A stretch of 8,847 bases of DNA from Thermoplasmata archaeon. GTDB lineage: Archaea; Thermoplasmatota; Thermoplasmata; Halarchaeoplasmatales; Halarchaeoplasmataceae. Under the pieces are notes generated by a model. The model was not told where the DNA came from. It worked only from the letters and a program-made list of their open reading frames with translations, and searched no databases. Numbering within the stretch: position 1 is the first letter of the stretch; every line of letters starts with the position of its first letter. Shown piece after piece: positions 1-5,797 of this stretch. The stretch lies in contig JAFDUB010000069.1 in the NCBI GenBank assembly GCA_019594025.1, positions 1-8,847 on the forward strand. Direction: 5' to 3'. Made by a program: the position numbers and the translations under genes.

Positions 1-12
1 CTTTGACTTTTT

Positions 13-19
13 CCTCCCT
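13..19 (-). promoter_or_regulatory. Strong Shine-Dalgarno-like site, probably for an off-window gene (predicted rpl18e)
   Basis: On the minus strand these bases read AGGGAGG, a near-perfect archaeal ribosome binding site. The 12 bases between GGAGG and the window edge contain no ATG, GTG or TTG, so the start codon would lie just outside the window, at a slightly long spacing. The next gene after this tRNA-Leu in other archaea is usually ribosomal protein L18e. Naming that gene here is inference from gene order. Confidence 0.35.
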
Positions 20-43
20 TCTCTACGCTCAGCGAGTAAAAAG

Positions 44-128
44 TGCGAGGGAAGGGATTCGAACCCTCGGACCTCTATAGGACAGCGCCCTCAACGCTGC
101 GCCGTTGGCCATGCTTGGCTACCCTCGC
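44..128 (-). tRNA. tRNA-Leu (anticodon GAG), class II with long variable arm
   Basis: Read on the minus strand, an 85-nt cloverleaf can be folded by eye. The acceptor stem GCGAGGG pairs fully with CCCTCGC, followed by discriminator A. The anticodon stem CAGCG/CGCTG encloses the 7-nt loop TTGAGGG, placing anticodon GAG (plus-strand 90-92), which reads leucine codons CUC and CUU. The T arm is GAGGG-TTCGAAT-CCCTT with one G-U pair. A long variable arm marks it as a leucine-type class II tRNA. No CCA is encoded, so the tail must be added by nucleotidyltransferase. It lies 72 nt downstream of rpoD in the same orientation. It may be cut from the ribosomal-protein transcript or have its own promoter: an AT-rich stretch at about 158-170 is a possible weak TATA box. 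Confidence 0.96.
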
Positions 129-200
129 AGAGATGAGCGTATGTGATTTATGATGGTGTTTTTTATTATGCTTGGGATTAAGGTGAATACAAGAACAATT

Positions 201-1040
201 TCATTCGATGTTTTGGATAAGGTCAACGAAACCTCCGAATTTATCCTGCAGTATTTCCAGTGATTTCTTTAGGACCTCTTCGGTTGTTAGGGAACCATCG
301 GTTTCGTATTGGAGGACTATCTTCTCTTCCAAGCCTTTTACTTCTATGGCATCTTTGGTACAGGTTTCAACACAGGACTTGCATAGCTTACAGGCCTCCA
401 TGTCCGTAACCCGAACTTCACCGTCTTTTTCTTCCAAGATATTCATCGGACAAATATCTATGCATTCGCCGCATGAGTCGCACTCTTCATTATCGATGGT
501 AACATCAGGATAATACTTGTATCCGACACCACTAGTTGGCTGCCATTTCGCATGTTCTTTGGCAGTACCTAACTCAGCGATGGCATATATCAATATGGCC
601 TGATCGTCGGAAAGCTTGATTATGGGTATTAAATCGTCTACGACCCTTAAATCAACCTCTCCTACAGGCATCAAGTCTCCGGAGTAAACCGTGCAAGGTC
701 CCTTTTTGTTGAGACTGTAAATGACTGTACAGTTGGGACACCCTTCTCCTCCGCACTCTTCACATCCATCCCTGAAGTTGAAAAGTTCAAGGTCGGTTGG
801 TATGGGTATCAAGCCCAATCTATGAGCGATTATCTCGTCGAAAAGAGGAGTAGAACTCTTGTACTCTTTGGTCCCACTTTCATCTCCTATGGTACCCAAA
901 TGAAACTCTACATCCTCAATGGCCAATTTAGGTACGTCGGCGATTAAAACCCGTCTCAAAGCGTTTGCTAGTGTAGGGTTTGTATTGGAAAGCAGTAGCC
1001 TAGCCTTCCTTTCCTGCATCTCTTCAATCTCTATCTTCAT
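201..1040 (-). CDS. rpoD: DNA-directed RNA polymerase subunit D with two ferredoxin-type [4Fe-4S] motifs
   Basis: This is archaeal RNA polymerase subunit D (Rpb3/AC40 and bacterial alpha-NTD homologue), which pairs with subunit L to nucleate RNAP assembly. The 279 residues begin with the alpha-like motif TLANALRRVLIADVP (residues 23-37) and end with the dimerisation helix. The middle domain holds a knuckle-like Cys set (C93, C96, C101, C104), a likely zinc site. It is followed by a ferredoxin domain with C187/C190/C193/C197-P and C217/C220/C223/C227, both in CxxCxxCxxxC spacing, so all eight ligands for two [4Fe-4S] clusters are present. The start is set at ATG 1040. An upstream in-frame ATG at 1097 would overlap rps11 by 47 nt, whereas the chosen start leaves a 10-nt gap and gives the family's usual N-terminus (MKIEI...). 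The SD is weak, so translation may be coupled to rps11. The archaeal gene name rpoD is unrelated to bacterial sigma-70. Confidence 0.96.
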   Translation of the reverse strand: MKIEIEEMQERKARLLLSNTNPTLANALRRVLIADVPKLAIEDVEFHLGTIGDESGTKEYKSSTPLFDEIIAHRLGLIPIPTDLELFNFRDGCEECGGEGCPNCTVIYSLNKKGPCTVYSGDLMPVGEVDLRVVDDLIPIIKLSDDQAILIYAIAELGTAKEHAKWQPTSGVGYKYYPDVTIDNEECDSCGECIDICPMNILEEKDGEVRVTDMEACKLCKSCVETCTKDAIEVKGLEEKIVLQYETDGSLTTEEVLKKSLEILQDKFGGFVDLIQNIE

Positions 1041-1050
1041 CTGACCACAT

Positions 1051-1434
1051 CTATACCCTTCTACCTCTACGACCCCCTTTGGGCCTGGTGGTGTCATGAG
1101 GTATAGGAGTTACGTCCTCTATAGTGCCTATTCTGACACCCGCTCTAGCGAACGAACGGATGGCGGCTTGAGAGCCGGGGCCGGGTGAGTGTGATTTGCT
1201 TCCTCCCGGTGCCCTCACTTTAACGTGTATGTTAGTGATACCCTTCTCTTTAGCATCATCTATAGCCTTTCTTGCGGCTTCCATGGCCGCATAAGGAGAT
1301 GCCTGGTCCTTGTCCTGCCTTACCACCATACCACCAGTAGCCTTTGAAATCGTCTCAGCACCGGTGATGTCAGTGATAGTTATTAACACATTATTGTAAG
1401 ACGCGTATACGTGTGCGATTCCCCATTTGACCAT
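1051..1434 (-). CDS. rps11: 30S ribosomal protein uS11
   Basis: uS11 is a small-subunit platform protein near the mRNA exit and helix 45. The 127 residues match the archaeal family over its whole length. The N-terminal part reads WGIAHVYASYNNVLITITDI, the centre contains VKVRAPGGSKSHSPGPGSQA, and the C-terminus is the conserved DVTPIPHDTTRPKGGRRGRRV tail. The ATG at 1434 follows the rps4 stop by only 2 nt. A GGAG at plus-strand 1444-1447 (inside the end of rps4) is correctly spaced as its SD. The gene sits in the conserved archaeal order rps13-rps4-rps11-rpoD and is almost certainly co-transcribed. Nothing is truncated or unusual. Confidence 0.98.
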   Translation of the reverse strand: MVKWGIAHVYASYNNVLITITDITGAETISKATGGMVVRQDKDQASPYAAMEAARKAIDDAKEKGITNIHVKVRAPGGSKSHSPGPGSQAAIRSFARAGVRIGTIEDVTPIPHDTTRPKGGRRGRRV

Positions 1435-1436
1435 TA

Positions 1437-2039
1437 TTATCGTCTCCTTCTATGGTAATTTTGTCTTTCTTCTTCCTTCTGCATTCTCTCTTCAACAGAC
1501 ATACCAACAGCTTCGTCACCCGGTCGTTCGGGATGAAGTTCGTCACTCAAAGGAGAGTTATTATGATATTCAAGGGCGGATTCATCCTCCCGGCTAACTA
1601 TATAGCTGGGTACGGTTGTTCTCCGGCCTTTTACACGAATATGTCCGTGAGTTATAAATTGGCGGGACTGCTTCGGTGTTCTAGCTAAGCCTCTATTGTA
1701 AACTACGGTTTGGAGACGCCTGTTCAATATATTCTCCACCTCTAAGTCTAAAACGTCGTTTATACCAACGTTTTCACCGACTAAATAGCCCTTTCGATGA
1801 AGCATACTGAGCAATTCTTCTATCTCCTTTGTGGCCTGTTTGTCACCATATCTCAACCTTGCCTGGAGATGACGAGCTTGTCCGCGTATTCTTTTTAGAT
1901 TAGATTTGGCCTTCCAGAATTCCTTTTTATTCTTGAGACCGTAGTGCCTTACATAATCGTTCTCCGTATTGATCCGGTCCGCCTGCCAAGGGTGTGGGGG
2001 ATTTTGATATTTTTTTCTGCTAAATTTTGGGTCGCCCAT
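1437..2039 (-). CDS. rps4: 30S ribosomal protein uS4
   Basis: uS4 is a primary 16S rRNA-binding assembly protein of the small subunit body. The 200-residue product opens with the archaeal GDPKFSRKKYQNPPHPW segment and carries the S4 RNA-binding domain at about residues 106-150 (NRRLQTVVYNRGLARTPKQS, then HIRVKGRR). The C-terminal 25 residues or so form a highly charged tail ending in four arginines, typical of archaeal uS4. The ATG at 2039 shares one base with the rps13 stop (TAATG). It is preceded by AAGGTGATAG, an excellent match to the GGTGAT part of the archaeal SD, so reinitiation after rps13 plus direct recruitment is likely. Confidence 0.97.
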   Translation of the reverse strand: MGDPKFSRKKYQNPPHPWQADRINTENDYVRHYGLKNKKEFWKAKSNLKRIRGQARHLQARLRYGDKQATKEIEELLSMLHRKGYLVGENVGINDVLDLEVENILNRRLQTVVYNRGLARTPKQSRQFITHGHIRVKGRRTTVPSYIVSREDESALEYHNNSPLSDELHPERPGDEAVGMSVEERMQKEEERQNYHRRRR

Positions 2040-2530
2040 TATCTATCACCTTTTGACTTCTTTCCTGCCATAGCCTTCCTTCGCTGTACGCCCACGGTCA
2101 TACCCGACCGACCGTTGGAACGAGTTCGCTGACCCCTCACTTTTTGACCTTGCTCATGACGGATGCCTCGGTAGCTGCTGATCTTCTTAAGACGATTGAG
2201 ATCTTCCCGTAAGGTAAGGTCTAACTCGGCACCGAACAAGTGCATATTTTTTCCGGAATAGGGATCCCTTTTTCTATTAAACATCCATTCCGGTGCCATC
2301 TTTGAAAACCGTTCAAGAGCCTCTTTCAGTTTTTGTACTTCTTTGTCTTCAAGAGTTCCGATCCTTTGTGTGGGATCCACTTCGGCGTCCCTTACTATGG
2401 CCTCCGCTACTCGGGTACCTACGCCTTTGATTCCTCTCAAAGCATAAAGCGTAGACTGTTCCCCGTCAAGGTCGGTATTCATAAGACGGACTATGTAGTT
2501 GAAATCCTCTGCGTGTTCTTCATCAGCCAA
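2039..2530 (-). CDS. rps13: 30S ribosomal protein uS13, TTG start
   Basis: uS13 sits at the head of the small subunit and contacts the 50S bridge and the P-site tRNA. The 163 residues contain the helix-hairpin-helix segment GIKGVGTRVAEAIV and the conserved C-terminal SYRGIRHEQGQKVRGQRTRS followed by a basic tail. The start is placed at TTG 2530, giving MADEEHAEDFNYIVR. GGAGG lies 8 nt upstream, and family members typically begin a few residues before the (F)xxIVR segment. A longer in-frame ATG at 2593 would add 21 residues unlike the family, has no SD, and lies inside a good TATA box. This is the first gene of the minus-strand cluster. Confidence 0.95.
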   Translation of the reverse strand: MADEEHAEDFNYIVRLMNTDLDGEQSTLYALRGIKGVGTRVAEAIVRDAEVDPTQRIGTLEDKEVQKLKEALERFSKMAPEWMFNRKRDPYSGKNMHLFGAELDLTLREDLNRLKKISSYRGIRHEQGQKVRGQRTRSNGRSGMTVGVQRRKAMAGKKSKGDR

Positions 2531-2538
2531 GATTATTG

Positions 2539-2543
2539 CCTCC
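2539..2543 (-). promoter_or_regulatory. Shine-Dalgarno site of rps13 that decides its TTG start
   Basis: The minus strand reads AAAGGAGGCAATAATC followed by TTG. GGAGG with an 8-nt spacer is the best SD in the minus-strand cluster and points to TTG 2530 rather than to ATG 2593. Confidence 0.85.
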
Positions 2544-2590
2544 TTTCTATATGATGGAGTATTGTTAGGATGAAATGCTACAAAGAGCCT

Positions 2591-2600
2591 CATATAAAAG
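2591..2600 (-). promoter_or_regulatory. TATA box, candidate promoter of the rps13-rps4-rps11-rpoD cluster
   Basis: The minus strand reads CTTTTATATG, close to the archaeal TTTAWATA consensus. Transcription would start about 25 nt downstream, near 2570, leaving a leader of about 40 nt that still contains the rps13 GGAGG. A second AT-rich element farther up (plus-strand 2656-2669) could also serve this direction, with a leader of about 110 nt. No experiment is available to decide between them. Confidence 0.55.
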
Positions 2601-2660
2601 CGTTGTCCTCTCGCTTACGGTAAAAATTTGATAACATTCGCTAGGTTATGTGGGTAATTT

Positions 2661-2669
2661 ATTTATATC
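2661..2669 (+). promoter_or_regulatory. TATA box, candidate promoter of the small ORF-korDABC operon
   Basis: The plus strand reads ATTTATATC, a good archaeal TATA box. A start site about 25 nt downstream (near 2690) would fall just before the GGAG of the 53-aa ORF, giving a leader of about 13 nt. The 9-mer TTTATATCG here recurs in the hypB promoter. The same AT-rich block could also act on the minus strand. Confidence 0.5.
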
Positions 2670-2702
2670 GGTTGAACTTCAGCCCCAATCGGAGTACCCT
2701 CT

Positions 2703-2864
2703 ATGCACGAAAGACCAAAAAAGGCAGATCAAATGTCTGTGTGTACTAGACCTGAATTATTAAAGGAGATTTTTCGCTATAGTATATGGTTTTCACAACA
2801 GTTTATTAACCATGGATTACTTAATCAAACTAAAGAAGTGTGTGCAATCTGCGGAGGCAATTAA
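2703..2864 (+). CDS. 53-aa cysteine-containing small protein, first gene of the kor operon, function unknown
   Basis: This unrecognised ORF encodes 53 residues beginning MHERPKKADQ and ending EVCAICGGN. It has a basic N-terminus, an amphipathic aromatic middle (LLKEIFRYSIWFSQQFINHG) and three cysteines: C14 and the pair C47-x2-C50. The CxxCGG end resembles half of a zinc-ribbon knuckle. Support for its reality: GGAG at 2691-2694 with an 8-nt spacer to the ATG, a TATA box about 40 nt upstream, and a stop only 2 nt before korD. The korD SD lies inside its last codons (Cys50-Gly-Gly), so the two are likely translationally coupled. It could be a metal-binding accessory to the Fe-S oxidoreductase, a leader peptide, or a decayed remnant. 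No homologue is recognised, and the function is not inferred. Confidence 0.55.
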   Translation: MHERPKKADQMSVCTRPELLKEIFRYSIWFSQQFINHGLLNQTKEVCAICGGN

Positions 2865-2866
2865 AA

Positions 2867-3130
2867 ATGGAAAATGATGAGAAAAAAGATACCGTCCAGA
2901 AGTGTTGGAAGGTGGAAACGAAGGAAAAGAAAGGGGAGTTGTGTGTCATATCAGAACGATGTAAGGGATGCGGGTACTGCATCGAGTTCTGCCCTGTGAA
3001 AGCTCTGGAGTTTTCCGAGAATACCACTGAAAAAGGGTACCAACCTCCGGAGATGAAAGAAGGATGCATACTCTGTGGGAAGTGCGAGAAGACGTGCCCG
3101 GAATTCGCAATATATCTGAAGGAGGAATGA
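2867..3130 (+). CDS. korD: 2-oxoglutarate (2-oxoacid):ferredoxin oxidoreductase, delta (ferredoxin-like) subunit
   Basis: This is the electron-transfer subunit of KOR, carrying electrons from the TPP site to external ferredoxin in the cytoplasm. The 87 residues hold two canonical [4Fe-4S] motifs, C32-KGC-GYC-x3-C42-P and C67-ILC-GKC-x3-C77-P. The stretch before the first motif is about 30 residues, longer than in many KorD proteins, and contains two further cysteines (C13, C26). ATG 2867 is chosen because GGAGG at 2853-2857 lies 9 nt upstream. An in-frame GTG at 2840 lies inside the preceding ORF and has no SD. The gene is the first catalytic-complex gene of a D-A-B-C operon and ends against korA. 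Confidence 0.93.
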   Translation: MENDEKKDTVQKCWKVETKEKKGELCVISERCKGCGYCIEFCPVKALEFSENTTEKGYQPPEMKEGCILCGKCEKTCPEFAIYLKEE

Positions 3131-3132
3131 AT

Positions 3133-4311
3133 ATGGGAGTTATGGAAGAAGGAACGTACTTTATGGACGGTAATACCGCATGTGCGGAAGGCGCTATAAT
3201 GGCCGGCTGTACCTTTTTCGGCGGCTATCCGATCACCCCCGCTACCGAGATCCTCGAACGCTTGACTAATCGTTTTCCCGAGATACACGGAAGCTATCTA
3301 CAAATGGAGGACGAACTTGCGAGTATCGCGTCGATCATCGGTGCGTCTTGGGCCGGTAGGAAAGCAATGACCGCGACCTCAGGTCCGGGATTCAGTTTGA
3401 TGATGGAAAACTACGGCTTCGCTCTTATGACCGAAACACCCTGTGTGATAGTAAACGTGATGCGAGGCGGACCCTCAACCGGCCTGCCGACCATGGTTGC
3501 GCAGGGAGATGTTATGCAGACGAGATGGGGTACCCACGGGGATGTGGGTGTTATAGTATTGAGTCCATCCTCACCGCAGGAAATGTTTGATTTTACCATA
3601 GACGCTTTCAACCTGGCGGAAAAATACAGATTACCAGTAGTTCTTTTATCCGACGAGATGGTCGCTCATATGACAGAGAAGGTGAACATACCAGTCAAAG
3701 AGGATGTAAAGATTATCGACAGAAAGAAACCGAGTGTGTCTCCTGAGGAATATCTGCCCTACTGCCCTGATGAAGACCTCGTACCCCCTATGGCTTGTAC
3801 AGGTGAAGGATACTCGGTGCATGTCACCGGGTTAACACACGATGAAAGGGGATATCCAGTTATAGATGAAAAAGTGCAGAACAATCTTGTTACAAGACTT
3901 ATAGACAAGATAAGAAAGAACGCGGACGACATACTTAGATATGAAGAATACAAGTTGGACGACGCCGATATCATCGTTGTCTCCTACGGGAGCGCTTCCC
4001 GTTCCGCCAGAGAAGCTGTCGATATGGCTAGAGAAAGGGGAATAAATGCCGGTCTTCTCAGACCGATAACAATATGGCCCTTCCCTGAAGACAGAATAGC
4101 CGAATTAGCAAAAAGGGGTTTAGATGCTTTTGTAGTGGCGGAAATTAACTTCGGACAGGTTGTTTACGAGGTGCAGAGGTGCAGCGAAGGGCATTGCCCC
4201 ACCTACCTTGTTCCCCGTATGGGTGGAAGTATACATACACCTGAAGAAATAGTTGATCGATTGGAGAAAATAGATAATAATGAAATACAAACAGAGGAGG
4301 GAGACGCATGA
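3133..4311 (+). CDS. korA: 2-oxoglutarate (2-oxoacid):ferredoxin oxidoreductase, alpha subunit
   Basis: The alpha subunit binds the 2-oxoacid/CoA side and part of TPP in the reaction 2-oxoglutarate + CoA + oxidised ferredoxin = succinyl-CoA + CO2 + reduced ferredoxin. The 392 residues show GYPITPATEI (31-40), the QMEDELASI segment (57-65), SGPGFSLMMEN (83-93) and RGGPSTGLPT (111-120), the last characteristic of the KorA group. The C-terminal transketolase-like domain follows. The start is ATG 3133, because GGAGG at 3121-3125 is 7 nt away. ATG 3127 overlaps the korD stop as ATGA but leaves a 1-nt SD spacing. The far-upstream ATG 3064 lies within korD. Substrate preference (2-oxoglutarate rather than branched-chain 2-oxoacids) is inferred from subunit sizes and motif resemblance. 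Confidence 0.94.
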   Translation: MGVMEEGTYFMDGNTACAEGAIMAGCTFFGGYPITPATEILERLTNRFPEIHGSYLQMEDELASIASIIGASWAGRKAMTATSGPGFSLMMENYGFALMTETPCVIVNVMRGGPSTGLPTMVAQGDVMQTRWGTHGDVGVIVLSPSSPQEMFDFTIDAFNLAEKYRLPVVLLSDEMVAHMTEKVNIPVKEDVKIIDRKKPSVSPEEYLPYCPDEDLVPPMACTGEGYSVHVTGLTHDERGYPVIDEKVQNNLVTRLIDKIRKNADDILRYEEYKLDDADIIVVSYGSASRSAREAVDMARERGINAGLLRPITIWPFPEDRIAELAKRGLDAFVVAEINFGQVVYEVQRCSEGHCPTYLVPRMGGSIHTPEEIVDRLEKIDNNEIQTEEGDA

Positions 4312-5213
4312 GTATAAAACAAAGCAGAAACTGGTTTTCACCCGACTATCTGAATCAAACTAGAGGGAAAAAATCGGGCTACGGACTTCATCCGCTGGAC
4401 GATTATTTAAAGAAGGAACGAATCCCACACATCTGGTGCCCCGGATGCGGTCTAGGTGTGGTGTTAGGAGCTTACATCAGAGCTCTAAAGGCTTCTGGAA
4501 TCCCACACGATAAAGCAGCCGTGGTATCGGGCATAGGCTGTACCGGAAGAGCGGCCGGTTACGTCAATATGGATTCGTTCCACATGACCCACGGGCGTGC
4601 GATACCCCTCGCCACGGGATTAAAGATAGGTGACCCAGATGTGATAACCACCGTATTTAGTGGTGACGGAGACCTCTTCGCTATAGGAGGTAATCACTTC
4701 ATACACGCAGCCAGGAGAAACGTGGATTTCAACGTGATATGCGTAAATAACTTCAACTACGGTATGACCGGTGGCCAGGCTGCACCAACAACACCTATGG
4801 AAGCGAAAACGTCAACCACTCCCTATGGTGGATTTGAACAGCCTTTCAACCTCCCTTCGGTAGCCGCCGGTTCCGGAGCGGTGTATGTAGCTAGATGGAC
4901 CACTTACCATGTAGAACAACTTACAAAGGGAATAGAAGAAGCGCTTAACAAAAAAGGCTTCTGTTTCATAGAAGTTCTATCTCCGTGCCCTACCGGCTAC
5001 GGTCGGAAGGTAGGTCAGAAGACCGGTAGAGATACAATGAAATATTATCAGGAGAAAAGTAGGATCGAGCACGGAGCTAATCCAAACAAAGTGGCGCTCG
5101 ACGGTGATAAAGAGATAATTGTCGGAAAGTTCGTTGACAGAAGTGCTCCCACCTACCAGGAGAAACGAGGGGAAATATTCCAGAAAGCTAGAGATATGAT
5201 GGGGGTCGAATGA
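4308..5213 (+). CDS. korB: 2-oxoglutarate (2-oxoacid):ferredoxin oxidoreductase, beta (TPP-binding) subunit
   Basis: The beta subunit holds the diphosphate end of thiamine pyrophosphate. The 301 residues contain the HIWCPGCGLG motif (C44, C47 in CPGCG), SGIGCTGRAAGYV (74-86), HGRAIPLATGLKIG, and the TPP/Mg motif running from GDGD at 119-122 to NN at 147-148. This is followed by YGMTGGQ and a conserved SPCPTGYGR (225-233). The ATG overlaps the korA stop as ATGA and is preceded by GAGGAGGG at 7-nt spacing, so it has both coupling and its own SD. No proximal Cys-rich cluster domain is fused to it. The Fe-S function is carried by KorD, as expected for the four-gene form. Confidence 0.94.
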   Translation: MSIKQSRNWFSPDYLNQTRGKKSGYGLHPLDDYLKKERIPHIWCPGCGLGVVLGAYIRALKASGIPHDKAAVVSGIGCTGRAAGYVNMDSFHMTHGRAIPLATGLKIGDPDVITTVFSGDGDLFAIGGNHFIHAARRNVDFNVICVNNFNYGMTGGQAAPTTPMEAKTSTTPYGGFEQPFNLPSVAAGSGAVYVARWTTYHVEQLTKGIEEALNKKGFCFIEVLSPCPTGYGRKVGQKTGRDTMKYYQEKSRIEHGANPNKVALDGDKEIIVGKFVDRSAPTYQEKRGEIFQKARDMMGVE

Positions 5214-5740
5214 TGAAGACGGGAATGCGTTTCGCCGGTTTTGGGGGACAGGGGGTTATCATGATGGGACATATAATGGGAAAGGCCTCCATTATAGATG
5301 GTAAGAACGTTACCTTGACTCAAAGTTACGGTCCTGAAGCAAGAGGAGGCGCCTGTAGTGTGGACGTAATAGTGAGTGATAAAGAGATTTACTATCCGCA
5401 TGTGAGAGAGCCGGACATACTAGTTATAATGTCCCAGTCCGCCCTAACCACCTATCTACCGAGCATTAAAGAGGATGGAACACTACTGCTGGATACCGGC
5501 CTTGTGGAACATACCGAGGTGGACCGTGAGTTCGAAGGGCTTCCGGCAACTGAATTGGCTAAAAGCGAGTTAGGCACGAGAATCGTCTCAAATATAGTAA
5601 TGCTCGGGTATTTGGTGGCTGCCACGGAGATAGTTAGTGAACCTTCGATGAAGGAAGCCATAAAAAGCTTGGTTCCAAAAGGTACTGAGGAGAAAAACAT
5701 TAAGGCCTTCGAGATAGGTTATCAACTGGGAAAAAAGTAA
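5210..5740 (+). CDS. korC: 2-oxoglutarate (2-oxoacid):ferredoxin oxidoreductase, gamma subunit
   Basis: The gamma subunit (POR/KOR gamma domain) completes the heterotetramer and helps form the CoA site. The 176 residues carry the family motif GFGGQGVIMMG (10-20) and QSYGPEARGGACS (38-50), followed by the Rossmann-like remainder. The ATG at 5210 overlaps the korB stop in ATGATG. The adjacent ATG at 5213, or MRF at 5225, are possible alternatives because the upstream GGGGGTC is only a partial SD. It is the last gene of the kor operon. A 57-nt gap with a new TATA-like element separates it from prs, so prs is probably transcribed separately or in addition to read-through. Confidence 0.93.
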   Translation: MMKTGMRFAGFGGQGVIMMGHIMGKASIIDGKNVTLTQSYGPEARGGACSVDVIVSDKEIYYPHVREPDILVIMSQSALTTYLPSIKEDGTLLLDTGLVEHTEVDREFEGLPATELAKSELGTRIVSNIVMLGYLVAATEIVSEPSMKEAIKSLVPKGTEEKNIKAFEIGYQLGKK

Positions 5741-5756
5741 ACGAAAAATGCGGTCA

Positions 5757-5768
5757 AAAAAATATATC
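5757..5768 (+). promoter_or_regulatory. TATA-like element, candidate prs promoter
   Basis: The sequence AAAAAATATATC follows CGGTC in the korC-prs gap. A start about 25 nt downstream would be near 5785-5790, giving a leader of about 10 nt for prs. The element is AT-rich and resembles the consensus, but poly-A context lowers certainty. Confidence 0.4.
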
Positions 5769-5770
5769 AC

Positions 5771-5790
5771 CATACGCATATGAGGGTATG
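5771..5790. repeat. Short inverted repeat CATAC-N10-GTATG just upstream of prs
   Basis: CATAC at 5771-5775 and GTATG at 5786-5790 form an inverted repeat with CATATG near the centre. It lies between the prs TATA-like element and its start codon and includes the weak SD (GAGGGT). It could be an operator overlapping the transcription start, or a small RNA hairpin. Five-base arms occur often by chance, so this is only a candidate. Confidence 0.25.
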
Positions 5791-5797
5791 ATTTACC

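Noticed and set aside
208..513. 101-aa open frame on the plus strand inside rpoD
   Set aside because: Antisense shadow of a fully conserved rpoD; Ser/Phe-rich composition and no SD or homology.
1452..1688. 78-aa plus-strand open frame inside rps4
   Set aside because: Antisense shadow of a conserved ribosomal gene.
3064..3132. N-terminal extension of KorA to an ATG at 3064
   Set aside because: The region lies within the korD ferredoxin motif in another frame; the SD and the family N-terminus favour 3133.
2830..3288. 152-aa open frame on the minus strand across korD and korA
   Set aside because: It is antisense to clear Fe-S and KorA motifs, and has no promoter, SD or recognisable domain.
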